NCBI GenBank assembly: GCA_001795535.1
Contig: MGPK01000017.1
Location: 26,605-77,027, forward strand
Direction of reading: 5' to 3'
Origin: Deltaproteobacteria bacterium GWA2_54_12
Lineage (GTDB): Bacteria > Desulfobacterota > GWC2-55-46
Length of the DNA stretch: 50,423 nucleotides
The notes beneath the pieces were generated by a model that was not told the origin of the DNA, did not search any database, and saw only the letters and a list, made by a program, of their open reading frames with translations. The number at the start of each line of letters is the position of its first letter. Positions within the stretch are counted from its first letter, which is position 1. Of the stretch, positions 17,054-24,210 are shown piece after piece. The position numbers were made by a program, and so were the translations under genes.

Positions 17054-17653
17054 TCATGATGTCTTTACGGCCTTTGTCGCAAATCTGTCAGCCTCACGGA
17101 GATACTCCTGGTAGCGGGCCGGTTTCAGCACCTCGCTTGAGGCCTGTTCCTGAGCCGCTGCGCCTGTACTTTCCTCCGGCTGAGTCTGCTCGTCCGCTGA
17201 AAGCGCCTTCTTCAATACGCCTATCTCACCGTAAGCCGTCCTGAGCTCTTCGAGGAGCGCCCTGTTCTGAAGGACCAGGCGGAGCCGCTCGCAGGCGTTC
17301 TTGATGACTATCATCAGCTCATCGAGCCTGAAAGGCTTGGCGATGTAGTCGTACGCGCCGCTCTCTATCGCCTTGACCGCGGTCTCTATGGTAGCGTACC
17401 CGGTGATTATGATTACAAGTATCTCCTTGTCGAGGTCCTTTATCTTCTGCAGGAGCGCTAGCCCGTCCATGCCGGGCATCATAAGGTCCGTGATGACGAT
17501 GTCGAAGCGCTCCATCCGGAGCTTGCGCAGCGCCTCGTCCCCGTCCCGCGCGACCGAGACCTCGTAACCCCAGTTCTTTATCGCCTCGGTGAGAAGCTCC
17601 CGGAGGTCCATGTCGTCGTCGGTTATGAGTATCTTGAATTTTTCAAAAGACAT
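17054..17653 (-). CDS. Response regulator, receiver domain with helical tail
   Basis: The 199-residue protein has a receiver domain at 7-120 with DDD at 12-14, phospho-acceptor Asp56 (VITDLMMPG) and Lys106 (YIAKPF). After it comes a helical, probably coiled-coil stretch (about 120-155), then a Glu/Gln/Ala-rich tail with no DNA-binding or enzyme domain. Output is therefore likely by protein contact. No histidine kinase lies nearby. It sits between the 63-aa gene and the HD-GYP regulator in the same operon. Confidence 0.88.
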   Translation of the reverse strand: MSFEKFKILITDDDMDLRELLTEAIKNWGYEVSVARDGDEALRKLRMERFDIVITDLMMPGMDGLALLQKIKDLDKEILVIIITGYATIETAVKAIESGAYDYIAKPFRLDELMIVIKNACERLRLVLQNRALLEELRTAYGEIGVLKKALSADEQTQPEESTGAAAQEQASSEVLKPARYQEYLREADRFATKAVKTS

Positions 17654-17696
17654 GGCGCCGCCCTGATAAATTATCGATCGTATGCCTGCGGCCTGG

Positions 17697-17888
17697 TCAG
17701 ACCTTCTTTTTGTGGTCTGGCCCGGACAGGCAGGCCATCACATGGCCCATTACCCGCCTCTTCTTGCCTTCCTCAGAGATCGTTACCTTATCCCCGGCGG
17801 CAAGGCTTTCGCGCGCCTGGTCTGGATCGCGCCTGGTCTTGTCCTGGAGAACGAAGCCCTCTGCCATGACCTTGTCGATCTTGATCAT
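17697..17888 (-). CDS. 63-aa protein expressed from a sigma-28 promoter, function unknown
   Basis: The protein has 63 residues, is basic at the C-terminus and has no signal peptide. The stretch GDKVTISEEGKKRR recalls the DKVxIS segment of FlgM, but the sigma-28 binding part that should follow (IKxxIxxGxY) is missing. An authentic flgM exists at 43467-43781, so I do not call this FlgM. The gene has a GGGAGG Shine-Dalgarno and a near-perfect sigma-28 promoter, so it belongs to the late flagellar class and heads the signalling operon. Confidence 0.65.
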   Translation of the reverse strand: MIKIDKVMAEGFVLQDKTRRDPDQARESLAAGDKVTISEEGKKRRVMGHVMACLSGPDHKKKV

Positions 17889-17922
17889 AGGAAAGTCCTC
17901 CCTGGTTTTTCTGACACTATAA

Positions 17923-17950
17923 CTATCGGCAGGAGCGGGCGAAAACTTTA
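17923..17950 (-). promoter_or_regulatory. Sigma-28 (FliA) promoter of the 63-aa gene and signalling operon
   Basis: On the minus strand: TAAAGTTT (17943-17950), 12 bases, GCCGATAG (17923-17930). Both boxes match the consensus TAAAGTTT and GCCGATAA almost fully, and the spacing equals that of the two other sigma-28 promoters in the window. Confidence 0.85.
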
Positions 17951-18088
17951 GGTGTTTTTTTGGGTTTTAAACTGTATTCAGGGCTTTTTTTGAGAGATGG
18001 AAGAAGGGTTGAATGGACATGCCAGCCGGGGTATCGCCCTTTAGCGGCCGGTTCAAGGCAAACGAATAAAAATGATTTTTCCGTTACC

Positions 18089-18122
18089 CAAGATTCTCCG
18101 CTATTTATGGCGGAGAATCTTG
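18089..18122. repeat. Perfect 13-bp inverted repeat downstream of the fliT-like gene
   Basis: Arms CAAGATTCTCCGC (18089-18101) and GCGGAGAATCTTG (18110-18122) enclose an 8-base loop. It starts about 20 bases after the fliT-like stop. No T run follows directly on either strand, so it may be a factor-dependent terminator, an mRNA-stabilising hairpin or an operator. The rest of 17951-18141 shows no gene. Confidence 0.75.
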
Positions 18123-18141
18123 ACAAGTGGGTCCGAATGAA

Positions 18142-18459
18142 TCAATACCGTCCATAGGCCTTGACGGCGCTCATGCCGGTCTTGACCTGGCCGAGCCGCG
18201 AGCCTACGGCGTCCATGACCTGCTGGACTACGGCTGAGAGTTCACGGTCGCTGCCGGCAAGCTCTCTGGCAAGCTCCTTGAGCGCGCTGTCGGCCACCGG
18301 CTCGCCGGAAAGGTCGAGCATCGAGAAAAGCCCGGCCCGCTCAATCTGCGCGCTCAAGAGCTCTTCGATGCGGTTTTCCTCGACAAGGCGGCGCTGAAGG
18401 ACAGATATCTCAAGGAGCCTGCCCAAAATCCCTGCCTGTTCGCGATTGTCAGGCGCCAC
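18142..18459 (-). CDS. FliT/FlgN-like flagellar export chaperone
   Basis: The 105-residue, almost wholly helical protein starts inside the 3' end of fliS (11-bp overlap), the usual place of fliT, the chaperone of the FliD cap protein. The C-terminus, GMSAVKAYGRY, resembles the end of FliT/FlgN-type chaperones. Sequence similarity in this group is weak, so the call rests mostly on size, helical content and position after fliD-fliS. Confidence 0.65.
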   Translation of the reverse strand: MAPDNREQAGILGRLLEISVLQRRLVEENRIEELLSAQIERAGLFSMLDLSGEPVADSALKELARELAGSDRELSAVVQQVMDAVGSRLGQVKTGMSAVKAYGRY

Positions 18460-18862
18460 AGCTTACGCTCCTCGCGGGCTCTTCCGCCGCGCGCTTTTGC
18501 CTTTCCGCGGCCACGGCTTCCCAGCCTGATTTTATCTCCAGCACGACCTTGTTGACCGACTCGATCGCCGCTGAGTCGCTCTTGAGGTTCGCCTCCGTAA
18601 GCGCTGAAGCGCAAAAATCATAGAGTTTGGAGAGGTTCTGCGCGATCTCGCCGCCTTCCTCCATGTTAAGGGAATTGGCCAGCTCGCCTATTATCTCAAG
18701 GGACCTGTTGATGTAGCCGCCCCTGCCCTTTATGTCCCCATCCCTGATTGACTGTTGGGCGAGCCTGTTGAAGCGCAGTATCCCGTCATAGAGCATGATA
18801 ATGAGGCTCACCCTGTCGGCTGTCAAAACCTGTATGTTCTGGTACTGCCTCACCCTGTTCAA
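18449..18862 (-). CDS. fliS: Flagellar export chaperone FliS
   Basis: The 137-residue FliS binds the C-terminal helix of flagellin in the cytoplasm and prevents early polymerisation. The family pattern is clear: the YQNIQVLTADRVSLIIMLYDG start, INRSLEIIGELANSLNME in the middle, and a four-helix layout. It starts one base after fliD stops and overlaps the fliT-like gene. In many bacteria FliS also takes part in the FliW/CsrA circuit, and fliW and csrA lie at 39589-40265. Confidence 0.95.
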   Translation of the reverse strand: MNRVRQYQNIQVLTADRVSLIIMLYDGILRFNRLAQQSIRDGDIKGRGGYINRSLEIIGELANSLNMEEGGEIAQNLSKLYDFCASALTEANLKSDSAAIESVNKVVLEIKSGWEAVAAERQKRAAEEPARSVSCGA

Positions 18863-20206
18863 TTACGCACCCCCGAAGTAGTTGATTAAGGCACTGCTCT
18901 GGCCCTTGAGGCTGGCGAGCATTCCCTCGAGCCCGGTGAACTGGCTTCTGAGCTGCTCCTCATAGGACACCAGCTGAGTCTCCTTCTGCCGTATGTCCTG
19001 GTCTATCCTGGTCATGTTCTTCTTGAGCCCGTCCTGGCGGCCCTTTATCCTGCCGTCGACAAAGTCATCTATCGAGCTGGCCGTCTGGTGGATAAGCTCG
19101 GCAAACCCGGTCGTCGCGGTCCCCTTGGTGAAAAGGCTGACGACCCCGTCAAAATTCGAATTGAGGGCGTTTTTGAGCTTAGCGGAATCCAGAGACATCA
19201 CGCCTTCCCTGTCCGTCGACACGCCCACATGCAAAAGCCTGTTCATGGTGTCGGGAAGACCGCTCACCGAGGATGAAAAAACCCTCCTCAGGTCATCAGC
19301 TATGCTCCTGGCGACGCTGTCGCCGAAAAACGGATAAGCCTTCTTCGTGTCGGAATCATACCTGTTGTTCATCTTGATGTAGCTTGCCACGCCGTTGTAG
19401 GCGTCAACCAGCTTCTTGACGCTGTCGGTGATTGAATCGGTGTCTCTGCTGACCGTAACAGTAAGGGTCTTTGCGGGGTCAGCGGCCATGAGGTCGACTG
19501 TGACGCCTGTAATAATATCGGACGCGCTGTTGGTCTGCCTGGTAAAGGCCATGCCGTCAACCGTGAACGAAGCGTCCTGCGCGGCCTGGAGCGTTGTTGA
19601 AAAAGCAAGAGAGGTGTCGTTCTGGGTAATATTTACGCTGTTCGAGGTGCCGGTTGAAGAGCCGGTCAGAATGAGCCTGTAGGGGTTGGGGGCTGACCCG
19701 TCGTTTACGACGGACGCGCTCACGCCTGCGTTCAGCGCGTTAATCGAGTCCTTGAGGCTTGTAAGCGTAGTCGTAGCGTCAACGGCCACCGTCTGCACGG
19801 CGCCCGCGCCGACCTGGAAGCTGAAAGAGCCAGCCCCAGCGGCAATCGCAGAGGAGGCGGCAGCCACTCCGTCGGCGGCCATCTTATGGGATTTGGCAAG
19901 AGTAGAGACGACGATCGAGTGAGAGCCGTAGGAAGCGCCCGTACCGGCAGTGGCAGATATGGCGTTGCCGTCGGAAACGGTTGTCTTGAAGGAGCCGAAG
20001 GCAGTGGAAGTCCTCAGGGTGTCTGCCGCTGACACCAGGTCCTTTATCTTCGAGCTCAGGTTGGAGTACGCGTTATTGGTTATCTCCAGGCCCTTTTTGT
20101 CGGTCTGGAGCTGCGTGATCGACTGCCTTCTTATGCCTACGAGCTGGGTAATGAGGCTCTGGTAGTCTATGTTGCTTACAACGCCCGAAGTGGCTGATAT
20201 GCTCAT
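18863..20206 (-). CDS. fliD: Flagellar filament cap protein FliD
   Basis: The 447-residue FliD (HAP2) caps the growing filament and directs flagellin folding. The N-terminal D0 part (about 8-105, with ISATSGVVSNIDYQSLITQL) and the large C-terminal part (about 225-430) are present. The C-terminal coiled coil (IDQDIRQKETQLVSYEEQL) and the ending FTGLEGMLASLKGQS are typical. It is followed immediately by its chaperone genes. Confidence 0.95.
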   Translation of the reverse strand: MSISATSGVVSNIDYQSLITQLVGIRRQSITQLQTDKKGLEITNNAYSNLSSKIKDLVSAADTLRTSTAFGSFKTTVSDGNAISATAGTGASYGSHSIVVSTLAKSHKMAADGVAAASSAIAAGAGSFSFQVGAGAVQTVAVDATTTLTSLKDSINALNAGVSASVVNDGSAPNPYRLILTGSSTGTSNSVNITQNDTSLAFSTTLQAAQDASFTVDGMAFTRQTNSASDIITGVTVDLMAADPAKTLTVTVSRDTDSITDSVKKLVDAYNGVASYIKMNNRYDSDTKKAYPFFGDSVARSIADDLRRVFSSSVSGLPDTMNRLLHVGVSTDREGVMSLDSAKLKNALNSNFDGVVSLFTKGTATTGFAELIHQTASSIDDFVDGRIKGRQDGLKKNMTRIDQDIRQKETQLVSYEEQLRSQFTGLEGMLASLKGQSSALINYFGGA

Positions 20207-20234
20207 ACCGGCATGCCTCTCGTTCTAAATGGTT

Positions 20235-20585
20235 TCAAGTGCTGGCGTTATAGAGGACGCCTACGAGGTCCTGCATCCTCTTGCGTATGGCAAGAAGCTC
20301 CTCTGAAGGTATCTGCCGGATGACCTCATCGTTTTCAGGGTCTACTATCTTCACGACGACTTCTTTTGAATCCGAATCGACCTCGAACCTCAATTCAGTG
20401 TTGAGCCTTTTAAGGTATATCTGGACCTCCGAGGCTATCGCCTCGACCTCGCCCGGCCTGGCTGCTGACTTCAGGCTTTTATCTTCCGCAGCTTCGGCTT
20501 CCCCGGAAACCTTCAGCGAAGTCTTCGCGGGCAGTTCCGCTTCAAACGGCTTGAAAGCGCCGTCAAATATCCTCTGTATGCTCAT
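20235..20585 (-). CDS. flaG: FlaG family flagellar protein
   Basis: In this 116-residue protein the second half carries the FlaG domain: VQIYLKRLNTELRFEVDSD, then VVKIVDPENDEVIRQIPSEE and LLAIRKRMQDL. FlaG affects filament length in several species. It lies between flagellin and fliD, 28 bases from fliD. Its Shine-Dalgarno (GAGG) lies just after a GC-rich hairpin that separates it from flagellin. Confidence 0.93.
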   Translation of the reverse strand: MSIQRIFDGAFKPFEAELPAKTSLKVSGEAEAAEDKSLKSAARPGEVEAIASEVQIYLKRLNTELRFEVDSDSKEVVVKIVDPENDEVIRQIPSEELLAIRKRMQDLVGVLYNAST

Positions 20586-20600
20586 TATGTCCTCATAAGC

Positions 20601-20625
20601 GGGCGGGGGGTGTCCCCCCCCGCCC
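20601..20625 (-). terminator. GC-rich hairpin between flagellin and flaG, possible attenuator
   Basis: A 10-bp G/C stem (20601-20610 with 20616-20625) with a 5-base loop lies about 27 bases after the flagellin stop. No T run follows, so it is more likely a 3' stabilising structure or partial terminator that lets flagellin mRNA outnumber flaG-fliD mRNA. A second palindrome, CCGCTTAAGCGG, lies next to the flagellin stop. Confidence 0.55.
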
Positions 20626-20651
20626 TTGTCATGACCCGCTTAAGCGGATGA

Positions 20652-21482
20652 TTACCTCAGGAGCGACAGTACGTTCTGCGGCGACTGGTTAGCCTGGGCG
20701 AGAACGGAAGTGCCGGCCTGCACCATTATCTGGTTCTTGGTGTACTGGGCGGTCTCGTAAGCGAAGTCAGCGTCCCTTATCCTCGACTCGGCAGCCTGAT
20801 AGTTCGTGTAGGTCACCTGGAGGTTGTTCAACGCCGAGGAAAGCCTGTTGGTGGAAGCACCATATATGGCTCTCGCGTCGTTGATGGTCTTAAGGGCCGC
20901 GCTTACGGAATCGAGAGCGCTCAGGGCGCCCGCCTGGGTGGATATGGCGCCGGAAACCAGGTTCAGGCCGCTCGTGCCGGAAGTCAGCACATTCAGGCTG
21001 ATGGAGAGCTGGTCGTTGGTGGTGTTCTTGAAGCCGATGTACATCGTCAGGGCGGAGGTGCCGCCGTTGATGAGCTTGTAGCCGCCGAACTCGGTGGTGT
21101 TCGAGATCCTGTCTATTTCAGAGATGAGCTTGTTGTACTCGTCGCTGTAGTAGGACCTGTTGGTAGAGTCCAGGGTTCCCTGCGCGGAGCTGGCGGCAAG
21201 TTCGCCCATCCTGGTGACGATGTTGGTTATCTGTTCCGCGGCCTTGTCGGCGATTTCCATTGCGCTGACGCCGTCATTGATGTTCCTGATCGAGGCCTGA
21301 ATCATCCTCGACTGGCTGCGGAGCTGGTCAGCCCTTCCGAGGCCGGCTGCGTCGTCGGCCGCGCTGTTGACCCTGTAGCCGGACGAAAGCCTCTGGACGC
21401 TCACTTTCATCTGCGCGTTGGAAACTGAAAGGTTCTGCTGTGCTACAAGAGCTGCTACGTTAGTGTTTATTACGAGTGACAT
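20652..21482 (-). CDS. fliC: Flagellin, short D0-D1 form
   Basis: This is the filament subunit. The 276 residues contain only the conserved ends: the N-terminal domain from INTNVAAL through LSSGYRVNSAADDAAGLG, and the C-terminal domain ending MVQAGTSVLAQANQSPQNVLSLLR. The variable D2/D3 domains are absent. The Ser/Thr-rich centre (about 100-185) would present the glycosylation sites of the Maf system encoded upstream. It has its own sigma-28 promoter and a long leader with a CsrA hairpin. AAGGAGGG precedes the ATG by about 7 bases. Only one flagellin gene is present in the window. Confidence 0.97.
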   Translation of the reverse strand: MSLVINTNVAALVAQQNLSVSNAQMKVSVQRLSSGYRVNSAADDAAGLGRADQLRSQSRMIQASIRNINDGVSAMEIADKAAEQITNIVTRMGELAASSAQGTLDSTNRSYYSDEYNKLISEIDRISNTTEFGGYKLINGGTSALTMYIGFKNTTNDQLSISLNVLTSGTSGLNLVSGAISTQAGALSALDSVSAALKTINDARAIYGASTNRLSSALNNLQVTYTNYQAAESRIRDADFAYETAQYTKNQIMVQAGTSVLAQANQSPQNVLSLLR

Positions 21483-21489
21483 TGGTGTA

Positions 21490-21525
21490 CCCTCCTTAGT
21501 GTGTGTTCTTCCGGCATCCTTGCCG
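21490..21525 (-). promoter_or_regulatory. CsrA binding sites in the flagellin leader
   Basis: On the minus strand, CGGCAAGGATGCCG (21512-21525) folds into a 4-bp stem that presents AAGGAT in a six-base loop, the ideal CsrA target. A second GGA lies in the Shine-Dalgarno AAGGAGGG (21490-21497), 14 bases further on. Two sites, one covering the ribosome site, is the layout by which CsrA represses hag in Bacillus. csrA and its antagonist fliW are encoded at 39589-40265. Confidence 0.75.
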
Positions 21526-21631
21526 TTTTTTTTGTGTTCTCTTCTTACTGCTGCTTACAGGGTCCAGCTCCGGCCAGTTTTCCCTATCCCTCCTCTTCGG
21601 CCCGGTTTGGACTGAAGCTCCCTTAATTGTA

Positions 21632-21659
21632 ATATCGGAACCCCGAATGTAAACCTTGA
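21632..21659 (-). promoter_or_regulatory. Sigma-28 promoter of flagellin
   Basis: On the minus strand: TCAAGGTT (21652-21659), 12 bases, TCCGATAT (21632-21639). It is less perfect than the other two sigma-28 sites but has the same spacing and the CCGATA core. It lies just after the 201-aa gene and predicts a leader of about 140 bases. Confidence 0.7.
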
Positions 21660-21667
21660 GGAAAAAA

Positions 21668-22273
21668 TCACGCGTAAAAGTGAAAAAGGTTCTCTTCCAT
21701 GTCATCGATAAGCGGCTTAAGCTCGTACTCGAGGATGTCGGCTGAGGCAACGCTGTCACGGCCGTCCCTTGCCTCGCGCAGTTCCTCAAGGCCCCTTATG
21801 ACCGGGTTGAAGTACTGGGCCGGGTTTTCCCTGAACAGGTCCATCCTGTACTTCTCCCCTCCCCTGGCCAGAGCGTCTACCGTTTTTACAATTTCGATGA
21901 AGCCGTCGAAAACGGAGGACATGAGAGCGTCCGCTCGCCCGTTGCCAACGCGCAGGTCCTTGACGCAGGCGTCGATATTTTCTTTAGTGACCTTCATGTA
22001 CTCCTGAACGAGGTCAAGGCCTTCCAAGGCGACCTCTTCCATCGAAGCGGTCTTGAGCTTGAAGTCGCTGTATATCGAAAGCGGCCTGCTCAGCACCTGG
22101 CTGCCTCTCCATTCCGGCATCATCTCGCCGTCTATCCAGAGCTCCATGACGAAGCGCCTGAGTCCGGCGAGGTCCTTTTCTATGGTATCTATCAACTCCC
22201 TGATCGTAGACCGGTTTTCCCTGTCCTCGAATTCGAGCCTCGTTCCGTCAAGGTAGACTTGTGCCATCTTCAT
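21668..22273 (-). CDS. Uncharacterised 201-aa protein of the flagellin glycosylation locus
   Basis: I do not recognise a family. The ATG at 22273 has AAAGGAG at good spacing. An earlier in-frame ATG at 22324 would overlap maf and is less likely. The first 70 residues (MKMAQVYLDGTRLEF, then TIRELIDTIEKDL and VMELWIDGEMMPEW) look like a small alpha/beta domain. The rest is a long set of helices, hydrophilic, with no signal peptide or membrane segment. It is the last gene of the long operon, between maf and flagellin, 19 bases after maf, so a role as chaperone or adaptor of flagellin or Maf is plausible but is inference. Confidence 0.75.
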   Translation of the reverse strand: MKMAQVYLDGTRLEFEDRENRSTIRELIDTIEKDLAGLRRFVMELWIDGEMMPEWRGSQVLSRPLSIYSDFKLKTASMEEVALEGLDLVQEYMKVTKENIDACVKDLRVGNGRADALMSSVFDGFIEIVKTVDALARGGEKYRMDLFRENPAQYFNPVIRGLEELREARDGRDSVASADILEYELKPLIDDMEENLFHFYA

Positions 22274-22292
22274 TGCTTCTCCTTTGATTTTT

Positions 22293-24206
22293 TCATACCG
22301 CGGCTTCTGTCGCGCGGGACTCATGGGCGCAACCTGAAGGCTTGAGGCTTGCCCCGGCGCGCATCAGGACGGCTGAGAACTTAGCGCAGCCTTTTGCCAG
22401 TTTTCCGTACGCCGTCTGGATCGCCTCTATGTCCTTTTCTATCCCCTTTGACCCGGCGTCAGCATCCCGCCTCAGATATTCCTTGAGTTCGCAGATGCTG
22501 GCAATGAGCGTCTCCCAGATGAACGGGGAGCTCTCGGCGGCCTTGAAAAGCTCGTCTTCGAGCCTCTTGACCTTCGCAGCCTTCCTGCCAGCTTCGAGCG
22601 TGCCTCCCTCGCGGCCCAGTTCCTTTTTAAGCTGAGAGACTTCCCTGTTTGTAGCATCGGCAATCCGGCCGATTTTCTTGAGGCTCTTGTGCATGCCGTT
22701 TATCGAAGCCGCAATCGCAGGCAGGTCGGGATATGCCCTTTTCGCGACGGCCCCCGCTATAACGGCGTCAAGCTTGACTTCGTTTTTCACATATTTTTCA
22801 ATAACTTCCGCAAGAGTCGCGTGCTCCATCCCCTCTATGTATGCCCCTCCCTCGGTAGCGTTTATTATCCGTACGGGGGAGCCTTCGCTTTTGAGAAAAG
22901 CGGCGTAATTTTCAAACCACTGGTGGAATGTCACCCAGTCGAACTTGCTCGGCACAGGTTTGCCGTCAAGGCCCTTGAGCCAAAGGAGGTCGAACTTGCT
23001 CCTGGCCTTGTCCTTGAGGGTCACATAATCCTCTTCTATCGACACCTTGCCGTTTTCACGGTCTATTTTCACATCCTGGGCGATATAGACCCCACCGGGG
23101 ACATGGGTGCCGCTGTCTCCAAAGCACAAGTCCTGGCCGACGAGCACGACCGGGTCGCAGCCGAACATCATGGCCATGTCAAAGGCTGCCGTGGTCACTG
23201 ACCCGCCAGTCGAGGGAAAGTAGGAAGACCCCCAGAGGGGGGCCTGAGAACGGCTGAGGGTGACAAAGGGGTTGAAGAAGACGAACTTCTCCTTTACTTT
23301 TCTTTCGAACATGCCGGGGTGCGCTACCTCCGCGAGGATAAGACGGGTCTTCAAGTCGTCTTCGCCGTAGGTGAAGTACTCGGGAAGGTCGACTTTTTCG
23401 GAAGCTATGACGAAATCCGGGACCACGCCGTATTTCAGAAGCGGCTTATAGGCGGTTATTGCCGCAATTATGATCGCCTTGCCCTTTGCCTCTTTCAGCA
23501 GATGGGCGTTTTTCTGCAGCGAAGGGCCAGCTCCCGCTATTATCATGGGCACGCCCTTGAATGCAGAGCGCAGCGAATCGATCGGCGGGCACTCCGGGAG
23601 GTGCCTGACATTCTCGAAGTAGTTCTCTATCCAATTCTCCCTTGATTCTATGTCAGTCCTTATGCAGACCTTGTTCGTCGTATGAGCGTTATTCACCCGC
23701 GTGTTGAAATCGATAAACTCCTGGGCGAAAGTGAGCTTATAGGGCAGCGTCGAGTAGCTAAGCAGCGTGTCGAAACCGTCCAGTTCCCTTATTCTGGATA
23801 TAAAGGCCGTGAGATCGTTGTACAGGGCCACGCTCCCGCTCGCGAGGGGGCCGGATAAGTCTACAGAAGCGAGCACGCCTACGATAATCTCCGTTGAAGG
23901 CTCGTACACGAGTACCCTGTCAAAGCCTTTTTCGAGAAGGGCTTTCAGAAGATGCCCGCAGCCGAGACCGAACAGCAGGACCCAGTCGGGCTTTATCTTA
24001 TTCGAGGTTATCTCATCTGCCTGGCAGGCGGCCTCTTTTTCAGGGCTGTAGGCGCTGTGAAAGAGCCTGCCCTCGTGCCTGAAGGTCGCGCCTCCGGTCT
24101 TAGCCTTCTCTATTACGGCGGAAGCTCCCTGCCATGAAGCGAGCCTTTCGGCAAGCGCGCTGTTCCGTGCCATGAGGACATCTAAATTGGCTCCAAGCAT
24201 TTCCAT
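22293..24206 (-). CDS. Motility accessory factor (Maf), flagellin nonulosonate glycosyltransferase
   Basis: Maf proteins transfer pseudaminic or legionaminic acid from the CMP-sugar onto Ser/Thr of flagellin in the cytoplasm before export. The 637-residue protein has an N-terminal Rossmann-like part (VLLFGLGCGHLL, 76-87) and the central MAF/DUF115 domain beginning VPMIIAGAGPSLQKN (219-233). Within it follow AITAYKPLLKYGVVPDFVIASE, TGGSVTTAAFDMAMMFG and LVGQDLCFGDSGTH. The C-terminal third is helical. It is the only obvious glycosyltransferase in the operon and lies two genes from flagellin, so it is the likely final enzyme of the pathway. Confidence 0.92.
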   Translation of the reverse strand: MEMLGANLDVLMARNSALAERLASWQGASAVIEKAKTGGATFRHEGRLFHSAYSPEKEAACQADEITSNKIKPDWVLLFGLGCGHLLKALLEKGFDRVLVYEPSTEIIVGVLASVDLSGPLASGSVALYNDLTAFISRIRELDGFDTLLSYSTLPYKLTFAQEFIDFNTRVNNAHTTNKVCIRTDIESRENWIENYFENVRHLPECPPIDSLRSAFKGVPMIIAGAGPSLQKNAHLLKEAKGKAIIIAAITAYKPLLKYGVVPDFVIASEKVDLPEYFTYGEDDLKTRLILAEVAHPGMFERKVKEKFVFFNPFVTLSRSQAPLWGSSYFPSTGGSVTTAAFDMAMMFGCDPVVLVGQDLCFGDSGTHVPGGVYIAQDVKIDRENGKVSIEEDYVTLKDKARSKFDLLWLKGLDGKPVPSKFDWVTFHQWFENYAAFLKSEGSPVRIINATEGGAYIEGMEHATLAEVIEKYVKNEVKLDAVIAGAVAKRAYPDLPAIAASINGMHKSLKKIGRIADATNREVSQLKKELGREGGTLEAGRKAAKVKRLEDELFKAAESSPFIWETLIASICELKEYLRRDADAGSKGIEKDIEAIQTAYGKLAKGCAKFSAVLMRAGASLKPSGCAHESRATEAAV

Positions 24207-24210
24207 TGAA

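Noticed and set aside
17697-17888. Calling the 63-aa gene a second flgM
   Set aside because: Only the DKVxIS-like stretch matches. The sigma-28-binding C-terminal helices are absent, and a complete flgM lies at 43467-43781.
18013-18030. A sigma-54-like site (TGGCATG, four bases, TTCA) upstream of the 63-aa gene
   Set aside because: The -12 part lacks the essential GC, and a near-perfect sigma-28 promoter serves the same gene.
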